Shown here piece after piece: positions 9,419 through 21,880 of a stretch of DNA of 64,000 bases; the stretch's first letter is position 1; every line of letters starts with the position of its first letter. The notes under the pieces were generated by a model that searched no databases, had not been told where the DNA came from, and worked only from the letters and a program-made list of their open reading frames with translations. Source of the DNA: Astropecten irregularis. Lineage: Eukaryota; Echinodermata; Asteroidea; Paxillosida; Astropectinidae. The stretch is taken from positions 3,348,001 to 3,412,000 of the forward strand of contig OZ020263.1 in NCBI GenBank assembly GCA_963971285.1. The letters run 5' to 3'. A program made the position numbers and the translations under genes.

Positions 9419-11147
9419 TAGCGCTGTGCACGGATCACTCCTAATCGCTTATCCCGGAGTGGTACAAATCCTATGATCTGCGGCGATGCGACGAACGAAT
9501 TTGGCACCCTCACTCACTCCAACTACTGCACTTCGGAGTTCCGCGTTCTGAAGAGGCCACAGTTTCCAATAATTCAAAATATACCGCTCCTCCCAGCCCG
9601 TACGATTTAAAGCGAAACGCTGCTTGTATTTAAACATCCCAAGCGTCCAATAGTAATGCATAGAAAGATTACGATGAAGTAATTTTATGCATTGCCTCAA
9701 TTTAAAAATTCGTGATGAAGGTTCAAATTGGTAGAAATTTGCATAAGCCTAACATTGGTTGTGTTTTCCCAGAGAAACATAATTCCTGTAATCTGTTTGA
9801 ATGATATCACATGCAAACCTCACATGTGGTTATTAAGATTGACTTGAACCTCGTGCAGGTTTCATGAAACTTGGAAAATGTTTTTAAAAGATGGACAAAT
9901 GTCCTCCAATACCATTTAACACGGTATAGCATCAAAGATGCAAATAGCTTATAGGCATGTTCCATTGTAACTTATAGGCTACGTGAAGTATATCATGTGG
10001 TTTCACGCACCGGGTCCAGCTATGCGGATTTATCCACAGCAACCGTCTTCCTTAGAATTATGAGACCCATGAAAAGGTTGCTATAAAGTGAATATGTCTA
10101 CGTCACAGATAACTCGATGGGCGTGTCCAGTGACAAGGATTCCATGCTGTATTGGAGGGGGTGCAACAAAAAATACTGGTGTAAAATGTTAAAAATGAGT
10201 ATAGAACATAAAGGACTCGGCATAGGTTTTGTGTGCAATTTTCGTATGGTCTCAGTCACGGCATACCCTGTGGAAATGATGTCGTTTGTTGTTCAATTGG
10301 CATGAATGTTATTTCGTATTTTACTATAATTTTGTTTATGGTTCTGTGTTTTATGCCGAAGCTAACATATCTTGGTGGGTTTTGGATATTCCTGTCAGCG
10401 TTGAGGTCTCTGTTTCGCTCACAAATCCGAGAAGATGCTAACCGTTAACCGGCTAGGATTGTCCGTATTAGTTTTGAGGCCGCACTGTACTGCGGTTTCC
10501 ACCTCCGAAGCCCGTATACGCGTTTTTTGCCCGTTTTGAGCCTGTCGAGTACACATTGCTTTTACCCGTCTATAACTCAACTCCAAAGCAAGGGGAAAAA
10601 AAGAGTCTTAACTTGAATTTGATGAAAATGATATCATCTTTATCTGAACGATATATAAACTGCACAATTGTGTTTTCTATTGCACCTTACTATATGTCTC
10701 TTAAAGTTTTTGTTTAAGCTCAGTATACACCACACTGATAAAAGTTTCTGAAAACTTTTGGAGCGAATTAAGGTTCTTCTCATTTTTGTGGTACAGATAA
10801 GCAAAAACTAAGATGTCTCTTTATATTTATCCATCAAATGTTTTGTTCTGTGGACAGATGATTGGGACCTGTCTCTTTTTCGGCTTTCCACAGGCTACAT
10901 GTGATATGATTTTCATCGCCCGTTCACACACAATATTACCAATAGGCCTACCCTATCTCTTTCCATATGTTTAAGATTTTTAGATTTTCCTCTTTGAGTG
11001 ATCCCCATGTACCGTTCCCAGGTTGCAGCATTGCTGCGCGTATCGGTGAAATGATCCTTAGGGTATGGCGGTGTGTGCGTGGTTTCATGGCTTCTGACTG
11101 CCAAAAGAACAAAGATAATTGACTATTTGGGGTCACCACCATTGTAT
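9419..11147. other. Unannotated stretch
   Basis: Mostly unique AT-rich DNA. GC is higher at 9430-9600 and 10440-10560. None of the short frames (for example 10117-10305 and 10233-10448) shows a known domain. Confidence 0.4.
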
Positions 11148-11278
11148 GGCTGGATGGCTTAGTTGCAAGAGCGTCTGTACGGTGTTCAGGACGGTTCGAA
11201 TCCCGCTCCAGTCAATTTTTCTGTGAACACTTTTCAATGACTCTAAATTCAGTCAGTTTCCCTTGTGGTTATTTTATG
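11148..11278 (+). mobile_element. SINE-2: tRNA-like head plus tail
   Basis: The head (11148-11213) has a seven-pair acceptor-like stem GGCTGGA/TCCAGTC with one G-T pair, an A box TGGCTTAGTTG at 11155 and a perfect B box GGTTCGAATCC at 11193. The anticodon and T stems pair poorly, so it is not a working tRNA. The following 55 bases recur at 4054-4108 without a head, which marks this as a tRNA-derived retroposon. Confidence 0.65.
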
Positions 11279-12356
11279 TTTTAGTTTTTGGTTGAATACT
11301 TCTTCTCGATTTCGTTCGGGGAAAAACAAACCGTTAAGATGGGAATTGCAGTGTGTTTGTCCGTCTGTGCATCAGTCTACCTTTAGCTTCGGAGATAAAT
11401 CCTCATTGCCATGCGAGGGGGAGTGTAACCCATACCCCTAGCTTCTTCCAACTCCGATCAGGCGGCAAAAAACAGATCACTCTAAACCGCTTGGGATGTT
11501 TCTAAGTGGTCAACTTAAAGTACGGGTACCCACCCCTGCTAAAATGTATTTAAAAACAAAAACAATAATTGCTCTTTCTACATTGCCATTGTCATTTTCA
11601 TTTGGTCTTTATTTCATTTTTAATGAGGGATTTGTTTTTAAGTCCTATTTCACTTTGGCTACCAGCAAGTTTACCTTGTTTTGTTCTCTTAGTGGTGATA
11701 TTTTCATTATAGGACTGTGTAAAACCCGCCATTTCATAGTTGAGCCAGCAGGTGTCCGAAATAACTTGTTCGCCAATTCACTGGTATATAATGCTTTTAT
11801 TGTATTCTAAACAATTTCCACTCTGGTCATGGTGTCCTTCTTTAAAAAAAACTCATTATCTTGCGACTGTTTTCCCTACATTTTAATGACACCATTTTCA
11901 GTAAAGGGGGTCGTAAATGTCTGTACCTTCATCTTTTTAGGTTCGTGGCCCTGTAATTGTACTTTTTTTTCTTCAATATCTATGCTTGTTTGTCTGTTCT
12001 GCCAGGTGTTATTCTCAGTTGGACTTGGTATTGCCACCATCTTCTGTTTGTGTTTCTATACCCGTTTGTTTGTTCTGTCATGTGGTTGCACACACCCTAA
12101 TCAGACATTGCGTTGCAATCAACTTCTACACTTAACTTTTCTGGTCGTCTGTTTTGTCAGATGGTCGCTCCACTCGCTTGTTTTGAGAACAAAGGAAAGC
12201 GGACATTGTCGCTATACTTGGTGGTTATTTTCCTCAAACTCACAAGCTATTTTTTGCCTCCGAGAGAAGAAATTTCAATTCACATTTCAGCTCCATGCAC
12301 TAAGCATCTTTCTCCTGTAAACCGAGTATGCACTGAGCCCCCCTCACTGAAGAGCT
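11279..12356. other. T-rich stretch with long hydrophobic frames
   Basis: The plus strand is strongly pyrimidine-biased, which opens frames of 104 codons (11496-11810) and 163 codons (11829-12320) rich in Phe, Leu, Cys and Ser. No signal peptide plus domain order, conserved motif or splice structure supports a protein. I read them as composition artefacts. Confidence 0.4.
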
Positions 12357-12602
12357 TGGGCCAATTTCATAGAGCTGCTTAAGCACCAAAATTTGCTTAT
12401 GCACCAAAAACCTTGGTAGATAAAACCAGTATGCCAACCAAAACTCCTTGTAAATGTTATGCTCAGCAAACAATGACCGGATATAAGTCAAAAAGCAGTG
12501 AACATCACATGAACATTTGGTTGGTAATCCTGTTTGATCAAGGAAGACTTTTCATGTTTGAGCAACTTTTGTGCTGAAGAAGCTCTATAAAATTTGCTCC
12601 TG
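12357..12602 (+). mobile_element. MITE-D, full length
   Basis: Begins GGGCCAATTTCATAGAGCTG and ends AGCTCTATAAAATTTGCTCC, an imperfect inverted pair, with AAGCACCAAAATTTGCTTAT next inside. The interior ATGAACATTTGGTTGGTAAT and CCTGTTTGATCAAGGAAGAC is shared with the copies at 53.1 and 56.7 kb. Confidence 0.82.
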
Positions 12603-13523
12603 GTTTCCAGAAATTAGACTGGAAAGAACTCTCTCGGTGCGAAACAGCACCGTAAGTGCTGCGTGTCAGCGTTTTTCATGCCTAGCATTATAACTGTCAA
12701 TCTATTTGGTCATGTGACAGACCAGTTTACGAAGATTGTGCTCGATAAAATACATGTACAATCAATGCATATATGGGGCCTCTGACTATTGCGGATCCGG
12801 TGTTAAATAAGAAATGTTTTGTGGAACTTAGTACTTGCACGTTGGTATATAGATCATTTTACTTTCACAACCTCAACTTCAGTTTTTAAGTCGTAAAACG
12901 TAAATTAAAAGAAACGAGAAGAATGTACAATGTGAATAATTATAATAAAAAAGATCTACAAAATCTATGAATAAAAAAATGAATCTTGTTCGTGTTGATA
13001 TTAGTGTGATTTTGAGTCAATTTGATTGTGCGTGTGCAATTTGGATTGTGCGTTGTGGTATGGCTCGCTGTCTTCACCGTGTAAAGTACTGATGGTTGAT
13101 AGTTTGTGGTCGGGCACGGGATAATTTCGGCAGCCATATTGGGTCTGCATCCCTGACGTCGCCGCATGATAGACATAGCGTCCTTCAATTTAGACGCCAC
13201 CACTCTATGGTGTTCAAATAAGAACCATCTTAATGCCTCTGAAACTAATGAGAATCAATATTGAGTCATATAAATATATTAAATAATGTAAATAAACTTG
13301 TAAATTATTTTGTTTTATTCTGGTTGACTTTTCCCGCCCAAATAAAATCGTCTGCTCGCTAACTATTACAGGCAAACCTTGGATGAAAACGATTCCAAAA
13401 TGTAATCATTTCGGCGTGCACACATCTCGTGGCATTTCGAAATAACAATTAATAATATAATCACAAACGGGTATTATGGAGACACGTTAGCGTCTAAAAG
13501 TGGACATTAGGGAGACATCGGGA
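12603..13523. other. Unannotated stretch
   Basis: AT-rich DNA. TTTTCCCGCCC at about 13328 is an isolated E2F-like string. No gene or repeat seen. Confidence 0.4.
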
Positions 13524-13553
13524 CTTAGGGAGACTTTTCGATGTCTCCCTAAG
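13524..13553. repeat. Perfect 11 bp hairpin
   Basis: CTTAGGGAGAC and its exact inverse GTCTCCCTAAG are separated by eight bases. The same GTCTCCCTAAGG string recurs at about 13707, and TTAGGGAGAC at about 13507, so this motif appears four times in 210 bp on alternating strands. Confidence 0.7.
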
Positions 13554-13559
13554 GTACCA

Positions 13560-13735
13560 GCTACCTTTAAGAGACTTGTTTACCGTCCATATTTTAATAG
13601 AAGACAGAGAATGCTCTCAATTTGAACATATGTCAATTTCAAGTTCATTGGTTTGGAGGATGTTTAGAAATAGGTAATTCAAGTTTATGCACGACCCTAT
13701 GGGAAAGTCTCCCTAAGGTCCCATCCTCGGTTATT
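13560..13735 (+). repeat. Dispersed repeat K, copy 1
   Basis: It aligns in order with 19515-19680. Shared blocks are CTACCTTTAAG then GACTT, AGAGAATGC, TTCATTG then TTTGGAG, and CCCT then TGGGAA then TCTCCC. Identity is patchy, so the copies are old. The first block equals the MITE-A terminus, suggesting a composite origin. Confidence 0.4.
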
Positions 13736-15139
13736 GTTTAAAAATTTTTTGATGTATTTTAGATTGAAACTAATGACTTTTAACATGATAAATGCTCGGG
13801 AATTCGTATACTGCTTCACATGCACTGGCATTTATACAAAAAATTAGGTCCTACTTTCGTTTGAACACAGTGACAAGAACCTATTTCTGATACAAGCGGT
13901 GAACGAGTTGTACCAATAGAGGTAACGAATTTAACAACAGAGAACAAAAAATAATGTTTAGAACCAGACAATGTCCAAACTAAATGTATTTATTTTGTGA
14001 AATGAAAGTCTGGCTTTGTCGTAGTTAAGCCGTGTTCAAACTCTGAGGCTTCAACCGCAAATAACACACAAGCACAAGTCTATGGGAACGGCTGCAGTCA
14101 TTGGCTAGTGGCTGGCATAGGAGCGTGTGTAATTTGCAGCCGCAGCCAGAGATTTGGGACATAGTCCCAGTACGGCGATGCTGAAATTATTGTGGACACC
14201 GGATACGGTGTAATTGTAACGGCATCTCCCCTCGTCCTTAATGCCTTGTTCAAACCAGATACATGTACTACATACCATCTTGAGAACAAACCACACATAC
14301 AACACTACCATACTAACAGTGACGTTACTAATTTCATTGGATACAACGCAAGAAAAATCAGCCACTTTTTTTCTTTTGATAACGAAGGCTGACTTTCTTG
14401 TTGAAACCATGAATTACATAGATCAAGCTCTAGTATAGTATTGCTGCTCGTTAATACGACACAGATATAGGCTTATATGTCATAAAGAATAATGGTCTTG
14501 CACTTTGGGTTCACCTTTTCAAACTATCTTTTCAAGCCACAACTCCAATTTGGATAACTTTTTTATAGACAGCAGGTTTCACATAGATCTGTTGTAAAAC
14601 AGATCTACAGACTGATCAATAAAAAACCACACACTGTGAAATTGCAAATTCTGACACTGAAACAATTTCAACCCTCTCTTTTGCTTAAATGTACTTTTTT
14701 CCGGTAATTAAGGTCTATTTATTTTTTATTGTTTTGTCGCTGTATATACATTTATATAGTGAGCGTATATAGGTTTGTATATCCTCGTAATCATATTGAG
14801 GATTATTGTATTGATTGACTTGGCCATTTAAATCGCACCCAATTGTATGAATTCAATATTTATGAGGGTATAAGCAATTAATTCCTAGAAGGCCCAAAGC
14901 GGCCTTGCCAGAGGCTTGATTGATAACATTCATGCTTTGTCTGATCCATTATACAGGGAACAACATACAAGTAACATTTTCTACATACAAACCGTACAAC
15001 ATTTTTATATTTAAATAGTTAAAGGGGTGCGTGCCAACCATGACAGTCTTTATTTCAAATACGTTTGAAGTCAGTCTGTGATTTAGTTGTGTTTAGCAAT
15101 GTTTACCAGTGTTGTGGAAAGACAATTTAACACTAAAAG
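13736..15139. other. Unannotated stretch with one perfect hairpin
   Basis: Unique AT-rich DNA. At 14584-14607 the arms TAGATCTGTT and AACAGATCTA form a perfect 10 bp hairpin with a four-base loop. It is not followed by a T run, so no terminator is claimed. No other feature seen. Confidence 0.4.
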
Positions 15140-15425
15140 CAACAACAAAAGACAACAAAATAATAACAACGGCAGCAGTATCCAAAAAACCCCATCAGCA
15201 GCAACAACAACAACAACAAACAACAGCATCAGCAGCAACAACAACAAACAACAACAGTAGCAGTAACAACAACAAACATCAACAAACAAAAACAGCAGCA
15301 GCACAACAAAAACAACAACAGCAGCAGTAACAACAGCAACAACAGTAGCATCAGCAACTATAACAGCAACAACATCAATACCCAAGCAGCAGAAACAACA
15401 ACAACAACAACAACAACAAGATTCA
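15140..15425. repeat. CAA/CAG microsatellite tract
   Basis: Mixed CAA, CAG and ACA trinucleotides over about 285 bp. It creates glutamine/asparagine-rich plus frames and cysteine/valine/leucine-rich minus frames, neither with flanking unique coding sequence. Confidence 0.9.
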
Positions 15426-16935
15426 ACCTCAATAAACCAGAGCATTTACGTATAGCCACCATGCATGTATAAGGTTTATCAGTTCCAAACATTGCCGTGA
15501 TGTTCTGTCACCGATGACAATGCGTTTCTTGCAACAGGAATATTGAAGTCCACTCCCCTTATAGATAGAAGATGCTTGCCTGCGCCTTATAGAAGGTCCC
15601 CCAGTTTAAGACGATCATCGCCCAAAATGTCCTATTAATATCACACATTTCCTTCATCAACGCATCTCGCGTGCCCCCTTTTTTTTCTCAGAGATCTGAG
15701 TGACCTACTTTTTTTTTGTCGTCTTCTTCCGCCGGTGCTGACAGCCCCAAATAGACAGGTAGGGAAATTGGCTCTACGTAATTAAAGTCACTCTATATAC
15801 CTGTGGTCTAGTTCTTTGGAGGTCGGGGCGTCTATATTTTGGCGTTGAGATTCTGACTATTTCCCCTTGATCGACCTTTTTTATTCATGCAATTCCATGG
15901 GGTTGAAAATACCTGGAAAAGCTGCAAACGATTCAGGGAGTTTAGCCCGCGGTGTACCACGATTTTTATCGGTATACAAGACGTTTATAACCTACAATAG
16001 GAATTTAGAGCTGGTATAAATATTGAAATGACGGATCGGAATATTAACATTGTTACGTATCTTGAAATTACGTTTCACTCATAAATGGTAGCAGGGCACT
16101 CGTTAACATTTTTTGAATTTATGGTCACCCAAAGTGGTTTCAAAATTTGTCAGAATAATTTTTTGTAATGATGTTTTTCCTTAAGTCGTCAACATAATGT
16201 TAGTTTTGAAGCCTGTGAATTTGATACAAGAAAAGTAATATAATACGAATGTCTTTAGTTTTGTTAAACCCCAAAGATCGGTTCATAGATCCATGTAAAC
16301 AGCGATGGGAAGCGAGATATGACGTCATAAAATACCCAGTGAGAAATCAGCAGTTTTTCAGCACCATGGTTATAAATGTGCCAAACTGCTTACCAAAAGT
16401 TCTTTCGCCTATAGTGGAAAAGTTCACGCTAAAGCTGGGCCTATTTTGAAGAAAGGGAAATACCTATTTACCGACTCAAAACCGCTTGCGTGGTAAAAAC
16501 GAATGCAGACGTCCATCGCTAGGCCCTTGTATCTGTTTCGACTTGGCCCACGTTTTTCATCGATTCCAGTCATGCACGGCGCGGGTTATTGAAACAATTT
16601 ATTCTTGGTCGCCGGGTGCCCCCCTCCATCCAGCTCCCCCCGTGTCCCCCGGTATACCGGCCGGCGGGCCTCGGGCCCCAACGACCCGTTGGCAGTCGCA
16701 CGTACTCGCTATAAGGTCCCAGAAACTACCGGTGACGCTTCACACTTATTCACGTTCTCACTTCGCAAGGGCATTCTGTTTTATATACCCTGGTTGTACA
16801 TGAGCGTTTTCCCCTTTGAAACTTCTAAGGAAAGTAAACTTTAGACCAAGTAAAGGAGTTTTGTTCAATAATGTCATTTGGACGTGACTTCGGCTGGTAG
16901 GCAAGTTGTGACACTTCTCCCATTAATCTCCCATC
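15426..16935. other. Unannotated stretch with a GC-rich patch
   Basis: Unique DNA. GC and CpG rise sharply at 16590-16700 (CCGGTATACCGGCCGGCGGG), which might be a small CpG-rich promoter-like patch. Frames of 105 and 79 codons over it are proline-rich and unrecognised. Confidence 0.35.
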
Positions 16936-17307
16936 TTTAAAGGCAGCATGCAAGATTTACAAGACCTCCAAAAACAAATTATTGAGTTTGAGACAGAAAA
17001 TGGACTCAACAGTTCGTAAACAGTGCATACAGTCACCATGGGAAATCTTGGTTCATCAGATGCTGGGTTTTTCAAGGAAATCAAGATTTAGTGTCTTTTA
17101 AAAAGATCGTTCGTCCGAACGATTTAGTAGCATTTTGAAAGTGTGATGTAACCGTGAAGGATTTGGAGGGGGCAAGATTATGTCGGTCGTATTTCTGCTA
17201 TCCAGATGAACAAAGCGTAAAAAGTACATGAAAGACCTCCACTTCTGATTAAGTACCAAATTCAGCCAAAACGCACATCTTTGCAAATCCTATATGCTCC
17301 CTTTAAA
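16936..17307. mobile_element. TIR element (~370 bp), TTTAAAGG ends
   Basis: The left end TTTAAAGGCAGCATGCAAGA, followed by TTTACAAGA, is matched in inverse by the right end TTTGCAAATCCTATATGCTC then CCTTTAAA. The imperfect terminal inverted repeats are about 32 bp. The outermost TTTAAAGG resembles MITE-A ends, but the interior is unrelated. Only one copy was noticed here. Confidence 0.6.
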
Positions 17308-19157
17308 ATGGCAAAATATTGTCCCCGTGGAAAAGGAAATAGACCCCAAACACCATGAATGTTCACCGGGGCCAAGAGAGCACATGCCCCCGTCGGATGT
17401 CTGTGTCCATGCACCACCATCTCGGAAACCCCTCCTCGCGTGAAATTTGGATTGTGACGACTATTTTTTCATTTCATTAGCTCCAGTGCCTCCTTTAAAG
17501 ATTGATGCACCCCATGTACCCTCTCAGAAATAATATGCCCACTTTCTGTATTCCTCTAGCCTGTTAGATGTAAATCATGTGTCCCAAATGCATAAAATTA
17601 CCTCTCGCTTTAAAAAAGTGCAATTTCCTTTTTTGAGTAATTTTTGGTAGGAATATTTGTTGAATAACATTGACTTACATTAATGTGTTATTAATCAGTG
17701 ATTCGTTTGGTTTTTGTGATATTGTGTATAAATTCTCTTTCCTTTAGTCCCAACCAAATAGCACTGGTTGTCATGGACGGCCAAATGTCACAAAACATTG
17801 AATCTTGTTGACAGTTTTTTGCAAACTGTCTAGCTATACAACTTCAACACTAGTTTAAAAATGAAATTGTTTTGTATGAAACATTCTGGATAAACTATTT
17901 CTTATTTGGTTTTTGCTTTGCATTGATGTCTACACCCCTAAAGTTTCAGCCATCTTGTTTTGGCCAAAAAACTCTGGCTGTGACTTTGCAAAAGAAAGGC
18001 CGATTAATATGAATTGTAATTCTTAACAAACATGATACCGTTCTCCAATACATTTGTAACCTATATTGCTGTAGAAAATTGTGCTCACCCCTGTTAATGG
18101 TCTAGGTGTGTCGAAGATGTTAAAAGATTATAAAGTACTTAAAAAGAGAGACAAGCAGATGGACAGATTTAGACAAACAGACCAATGTCACTTAAGATGC
18201 CCCCGTGGGAAGCCTGATATAGTCAGCGTCTTGAACCCCGTATGCCTGCCCCATTAACATTTAGAGGCTTAAGGGTTAATTGGGAAGTGGCTTAGCGAAA
18301 ATATTCCAGAGTAGTCCGATGGACTTCGGCTCGGATGCCAACGGACAACCGATACCCTGGCAATCGCATATACCCCGACCAGAACAGAGCAGAGCAGAGC
18401 CTTGGCTCTGAAGAGCCAGTGCGCTGGATCCGCGTCTCAGGCTGGAGTGCAAGTCTAGGCCTTTGCCTTTTTAATGAGGACTCGAAGGGTATTAAGGCGG
18501 ATCGTGCCGATTTAGGTTAAGATATGCAATATGTAAAAGACGAGCCGAGCAACGGATAGGCTTACGTCACCTTCCTCCACCCCCTCCACCAACCTCCCTC
18601 CCTCCCTCCTCGCAACTCCAATCCCCGGTCAACGAAGATTCATCTTGATGCCAACCCTGTACCAGCCAGCCACACATGATAATACAGACATATCACAAAA
18701 ACAACCCCAGCCCCCCATTTCAACTTGATTGCTTGCTCTTAAACGACCAGTCGCTGAGTGTTTCAGACATGTGATTTTTTTTCCCTCCTCCTTCATTCTT
18801 CCTATTTCTTCTTGAGTGAGAAGTTGAACAAAGTACCGTGACCCCTCTCCGTCGTGAACTTGTTGGGTTCCCACTGATTGGTTTTCCCATGTTGCCTGAG
18901 CCAGTCCGGGGCGACGTAGTATTGCCTGAGGAATCTAGGCCGTTTAAAGGTGCCCGGTCGGCAGCCAAATAAATCCTTAGGACTAGACTAGGATTGTTTC
19001 AGGAAAGAAAATAGTTTTCAAATTGTGTTTTACTCAACGGATAAGACGCAACAATCCTAGGATTGGTAAAACATCACCCTGTATAATGGAACTATATCCT
19101 TATTATGTGGTTAGGATGGCATTGCGGTGTTTCCCTTAGAATAATGTCTATCTATCC
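17308..19157. other. Unannotated stretch
   Basis: Unique DNA with a GC-richer part at 18290-18450 and a CT-rich stretch at 18570-18620. Weak inverted pieces around ACAATCCTAGGATT (18980-19065) may be a small decayed foldback. No coding exon recognised. Confidence 0.4.
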
Positions 19158-19524
19158 TTAAAGGTAATATCATACTTTGGTTTTTGTCAAATAAATGCAG
19201 ATTCATGGGCACAAATATCAAGACAGATACAGTAACAGCCATCTGTGAACATTTCAGTCCCACACGGTGCCCACTTTTTGAGAAAACAATGAAAAAACGG
19301 CCACAGTATTTCTTAAGTATTTTCTCTTTTATTTTTGATCTTTAAAAAATCAAAAATAATGTTGGTCACTGGCTTTACTCTTTTCTAGGTAAATACAACA
19401 TTTCAGGCAGAACAATTTTAACGGTATGTTTTTACCATCACCATCTTTATACCCTGTAAGTTATAGGTAAATCTGTGAAGATTTCTGTTTCGGTATGCTA
19501 CCAAAGTATGATACTACCTTTAAG
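19158..19524 (+). mobile_element. MITE-A, full length
   Basis: Forward copy with ends TTAAAGGTAATATCATACTT and AAGTATGATACTACCTTTAA. It keeps the shared body (ATTCATGGGCACAAATATCA, GTGCCCACTTTTTGAGAAAA). The central palindrome is reduced to GATCTTTAAAAAATC. Confidence 0.92.
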
Positions 19525-19680
19525 GGACTTATTTCTACCGGCCGTTTTGAACGGCATTCATAGAGAATGCCTTTAAACAAAGTTTCGATTTCATTGTTTT
19601 GGAGAACATTCAGAAAATGGTCTGTTAATATTTGGAACAACCCTGTGGGAATCTCTCCCAAACGCACTGTTTTCGGCACT
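19525..19680 (+). repeat. Dispersed repeat K, copy 2
   Basis: Counterpart of 13560-13735, starting directly at the MITE-A right end with GGGACTTATTT. Shared landmarks are GAGAATGC, TTTCATTGTTTTGGAG and CCCTGTGGGAA. The reason for its adjacency to MITE-A is unclear. Confidence 0.4.
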
Positions 19681-20469
19681 TTTTATTTAACCCCGCAAAT
19701 GAAAATGATTCCGAAATTGAACTTTCATTGATGCTCCGAATTAAAGCAAAGATCAATTTTGCTGAGCTGCACTCTGTGAAACGCTGGATAAACTAAGGAC
19801 AGAACATAATATTTCGACTTTCTTCGTTTGTTGTTGACCGAGAAAGTTTGTTTTTTGAGTGACCACCAATAATTGGCCAGTATATGCCATTACTGACCGT
19901 CCTTTTAACCAGTTGATATTTAGACAAGAGTTGGACTGAAGATGATGTGTTTTTGTGAAATCAAACTGATTCAGTACCCAACATTTTGGCGCTTAAACTC
20001 CTTAAGTTACTTCTCAGACTCTGTGAACAAGTTCTTTTTCTTTTACAATCATTTCAATATAGTATAGACGACGCCTTTGAGATAACGTTCCCTTTTGTAT
20101 AATTTCAGTGTCTCGTGAAACAATATCTGACAGAAATAGGTAGTTTTAACAAACAAATATAATGAAGAAAAGGAGTTTTTCCTAGGGTTTTTATTGGATT
20201 GTTCGTGCATAATTCGGTTTTTCACTCAAAAAACCTGTTTCACTCTGTATTTTATATAATTCACTTTAATAATTATAAATAAATGCAAAAAATAGATAAA
20301 TGCAAAAATATTAACTAACACATTTCAAAAGACAACTCCTTTAGGCCTATATCAAGGCAGACCTATATTTTAATGTCAACAACTTAAAACTTGCCTTTCC
20401 AAACTAAATCTCTCCTCTTCTATTTTTAGATTTAGAAAAGTTTATAAGATTTAACATTGTGTGTGCTTT
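19681..20469. other. Unannotated AT-rich stretch
   Basis: No gene, RNA or named repeat seen. It may contain further decayed parts of repeat K. Confidence 0.4.
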
Positions 20470-20557
20470 GTAGGCCTATACATTTCTAAGTTATCAAATA
20501 TTCGTACATTTGTAGGCCTATATACATTTCCAAGTTATCAAATATTCGTACATTTGT
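20470..20557. repeat. Tandem duplication, ~42 bp unit
   Basis: TGTAGGCCTATA, then ACATTTC, AAGTTATCAAATATTCGTAC and ATTTG occurs twice in a row. The second copy has a two-base insertion and one substitution. This is a recent local duplication. Confidence 0.9.
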
Positions 20558-21761
20558 TTTGAGTGAAACCCTTCTATTCCTCTAAGTGGCAATTTAGGCT
20601 TCATCCCTTCTTGGAAAATGCCTTTAAGTGGCACAACGTCTTGCAAGGAGGATTTGCTTTTGAAGTAAAACAAAAAAAAACAAGTAAGGGAACCGAAGAA
20701 GATGAGAAAAAGAGCAGAAACATGAACGCGGCGAGCCCCGGATGGCCACCGTGCCGCACCGGCTGAGCCGAGCCGTAGCCGGCCTGCCTCCTCGCCCCCT
20801 GATTGATGGCAGAAGGACACGGTGCTGACAGCCGAGCTCGTTGGGTGATGACTTTTCACCATGTCCGACCTAGTTGCAAGCATCTCCAGAAACAAGGAGA
20901 GACCAAAAAAAAAACTCATCCTCGACCCTGATTCGTCTAGTTCCCAGTATCCACCGACCATAACCCTTATTATATTCACCACAGACTATACGAGAACAGG
21001 ACGTATAAACTAGAAAGAGTCTTAATCGACTATCCTTTAGACCTAATTCCCAGGGATTGCTGACTTCGATGTAGATTCAATCTACGTTGTTTTGTTGTGC
21101 AGAGGAAAAGGGTGGTATAGGCCTCCCTATCCAACATCATATCTCAGTTATAGCCGGTCTGAAGACCGTGAAGCCAACGCGACGTGCATGCAGCACAATC
21201 TAGAACACGGGGCCCCCTTGCATTTGGCTCTGCTCACTGTGTCTGTCATTGCGAGATTTAGGCGGCATTACCTGCACTTTAAATTGTGCAAACGACGGCC
21301 TTGGTTTGTCTCGAGGTGGGCTTGTACTATTTTCTCCAGAAGGAGAAAAAAATGGAATAAAAGAAGAAGAAGGTGAAGAGGTCTGTCAAAATTGATCTCA
21401 TTTTTAGAGATGTTAAACACGACAGCTACTCCATAATGACAAAACACAATGTTTACACGATCATGTAGAGGAACACGGGTACTAATAGTGGTTAGCGTGT
21501 TTTGGTCAAGGCTGGGGTACTTACATTTAGCACACTATTTCATTAAAGGGCATGTACAACATTGGTAAAGGTGACAGCGCAACTGTAGGCTCATAATTTG
21601 ATTTGTCATGCAATCAAAACAAACCTGTGACACGTTTAGCTCAATTAATCATTGGAAACAGCAATAAACGACGAAAAACTGTAACAATTTATTGTTACGC
21701 CAAATTGTGTGGGAATAACTGTCTTTTCTTTTTATCTTGCCATCAAAACAAGTTCTGGTGT
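20558..21761. other. Unannotated stretch
   Basis: A GC-rich patch at 20720-20850 contains GGTGCTGACAG. The 154-codon minus frame across it (20518-20982) has no recognisable domain and spans the tandem duplication. A small hairpin GTAGATTCAATCTAC lies at about 21071. Confidence 0.4.
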
Positions 21762-21880
21762 TTAATTTTACTCTTTTCTAGATAAATACGTACAGCAATT
21801 CAGGCAAACACATGTTCACAGTATGTTTCGGCCATTACCGGCTTTATATCCTGTTATACGTAAATCTGTGAACACCAACA
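21762..21880 (+). mobile_element. MITE-A fragment
   Basis: Only the right third remains: TTTTACTCTTTTCTAGATAA, AATACGTACAGCAATTCAGG, GTATGTTTC and CGTAAATCTGTGAA. The terminal ACCAAAGTATGATACTACC is lost. Confidence 0.7.

Noticed and set aside
11148..11213. Functional tRNA gene
   Set aside because: A and B boxes and acceptor stem fit, but the anticodon and T stems pair badly and a shared SINE tail follows.
11829..12320. 163-codon hydrophobic frame resembling a membrane protein
   Set aside because: Pyrimidine-rich DNA produces Phe/Leu/Cys/Ser frames. No domain, no transcript signals.
14584..14607. Intrinsic terminator
   Set aside because: A perfect hairpin but no following T run, and such terminators are bacterial.
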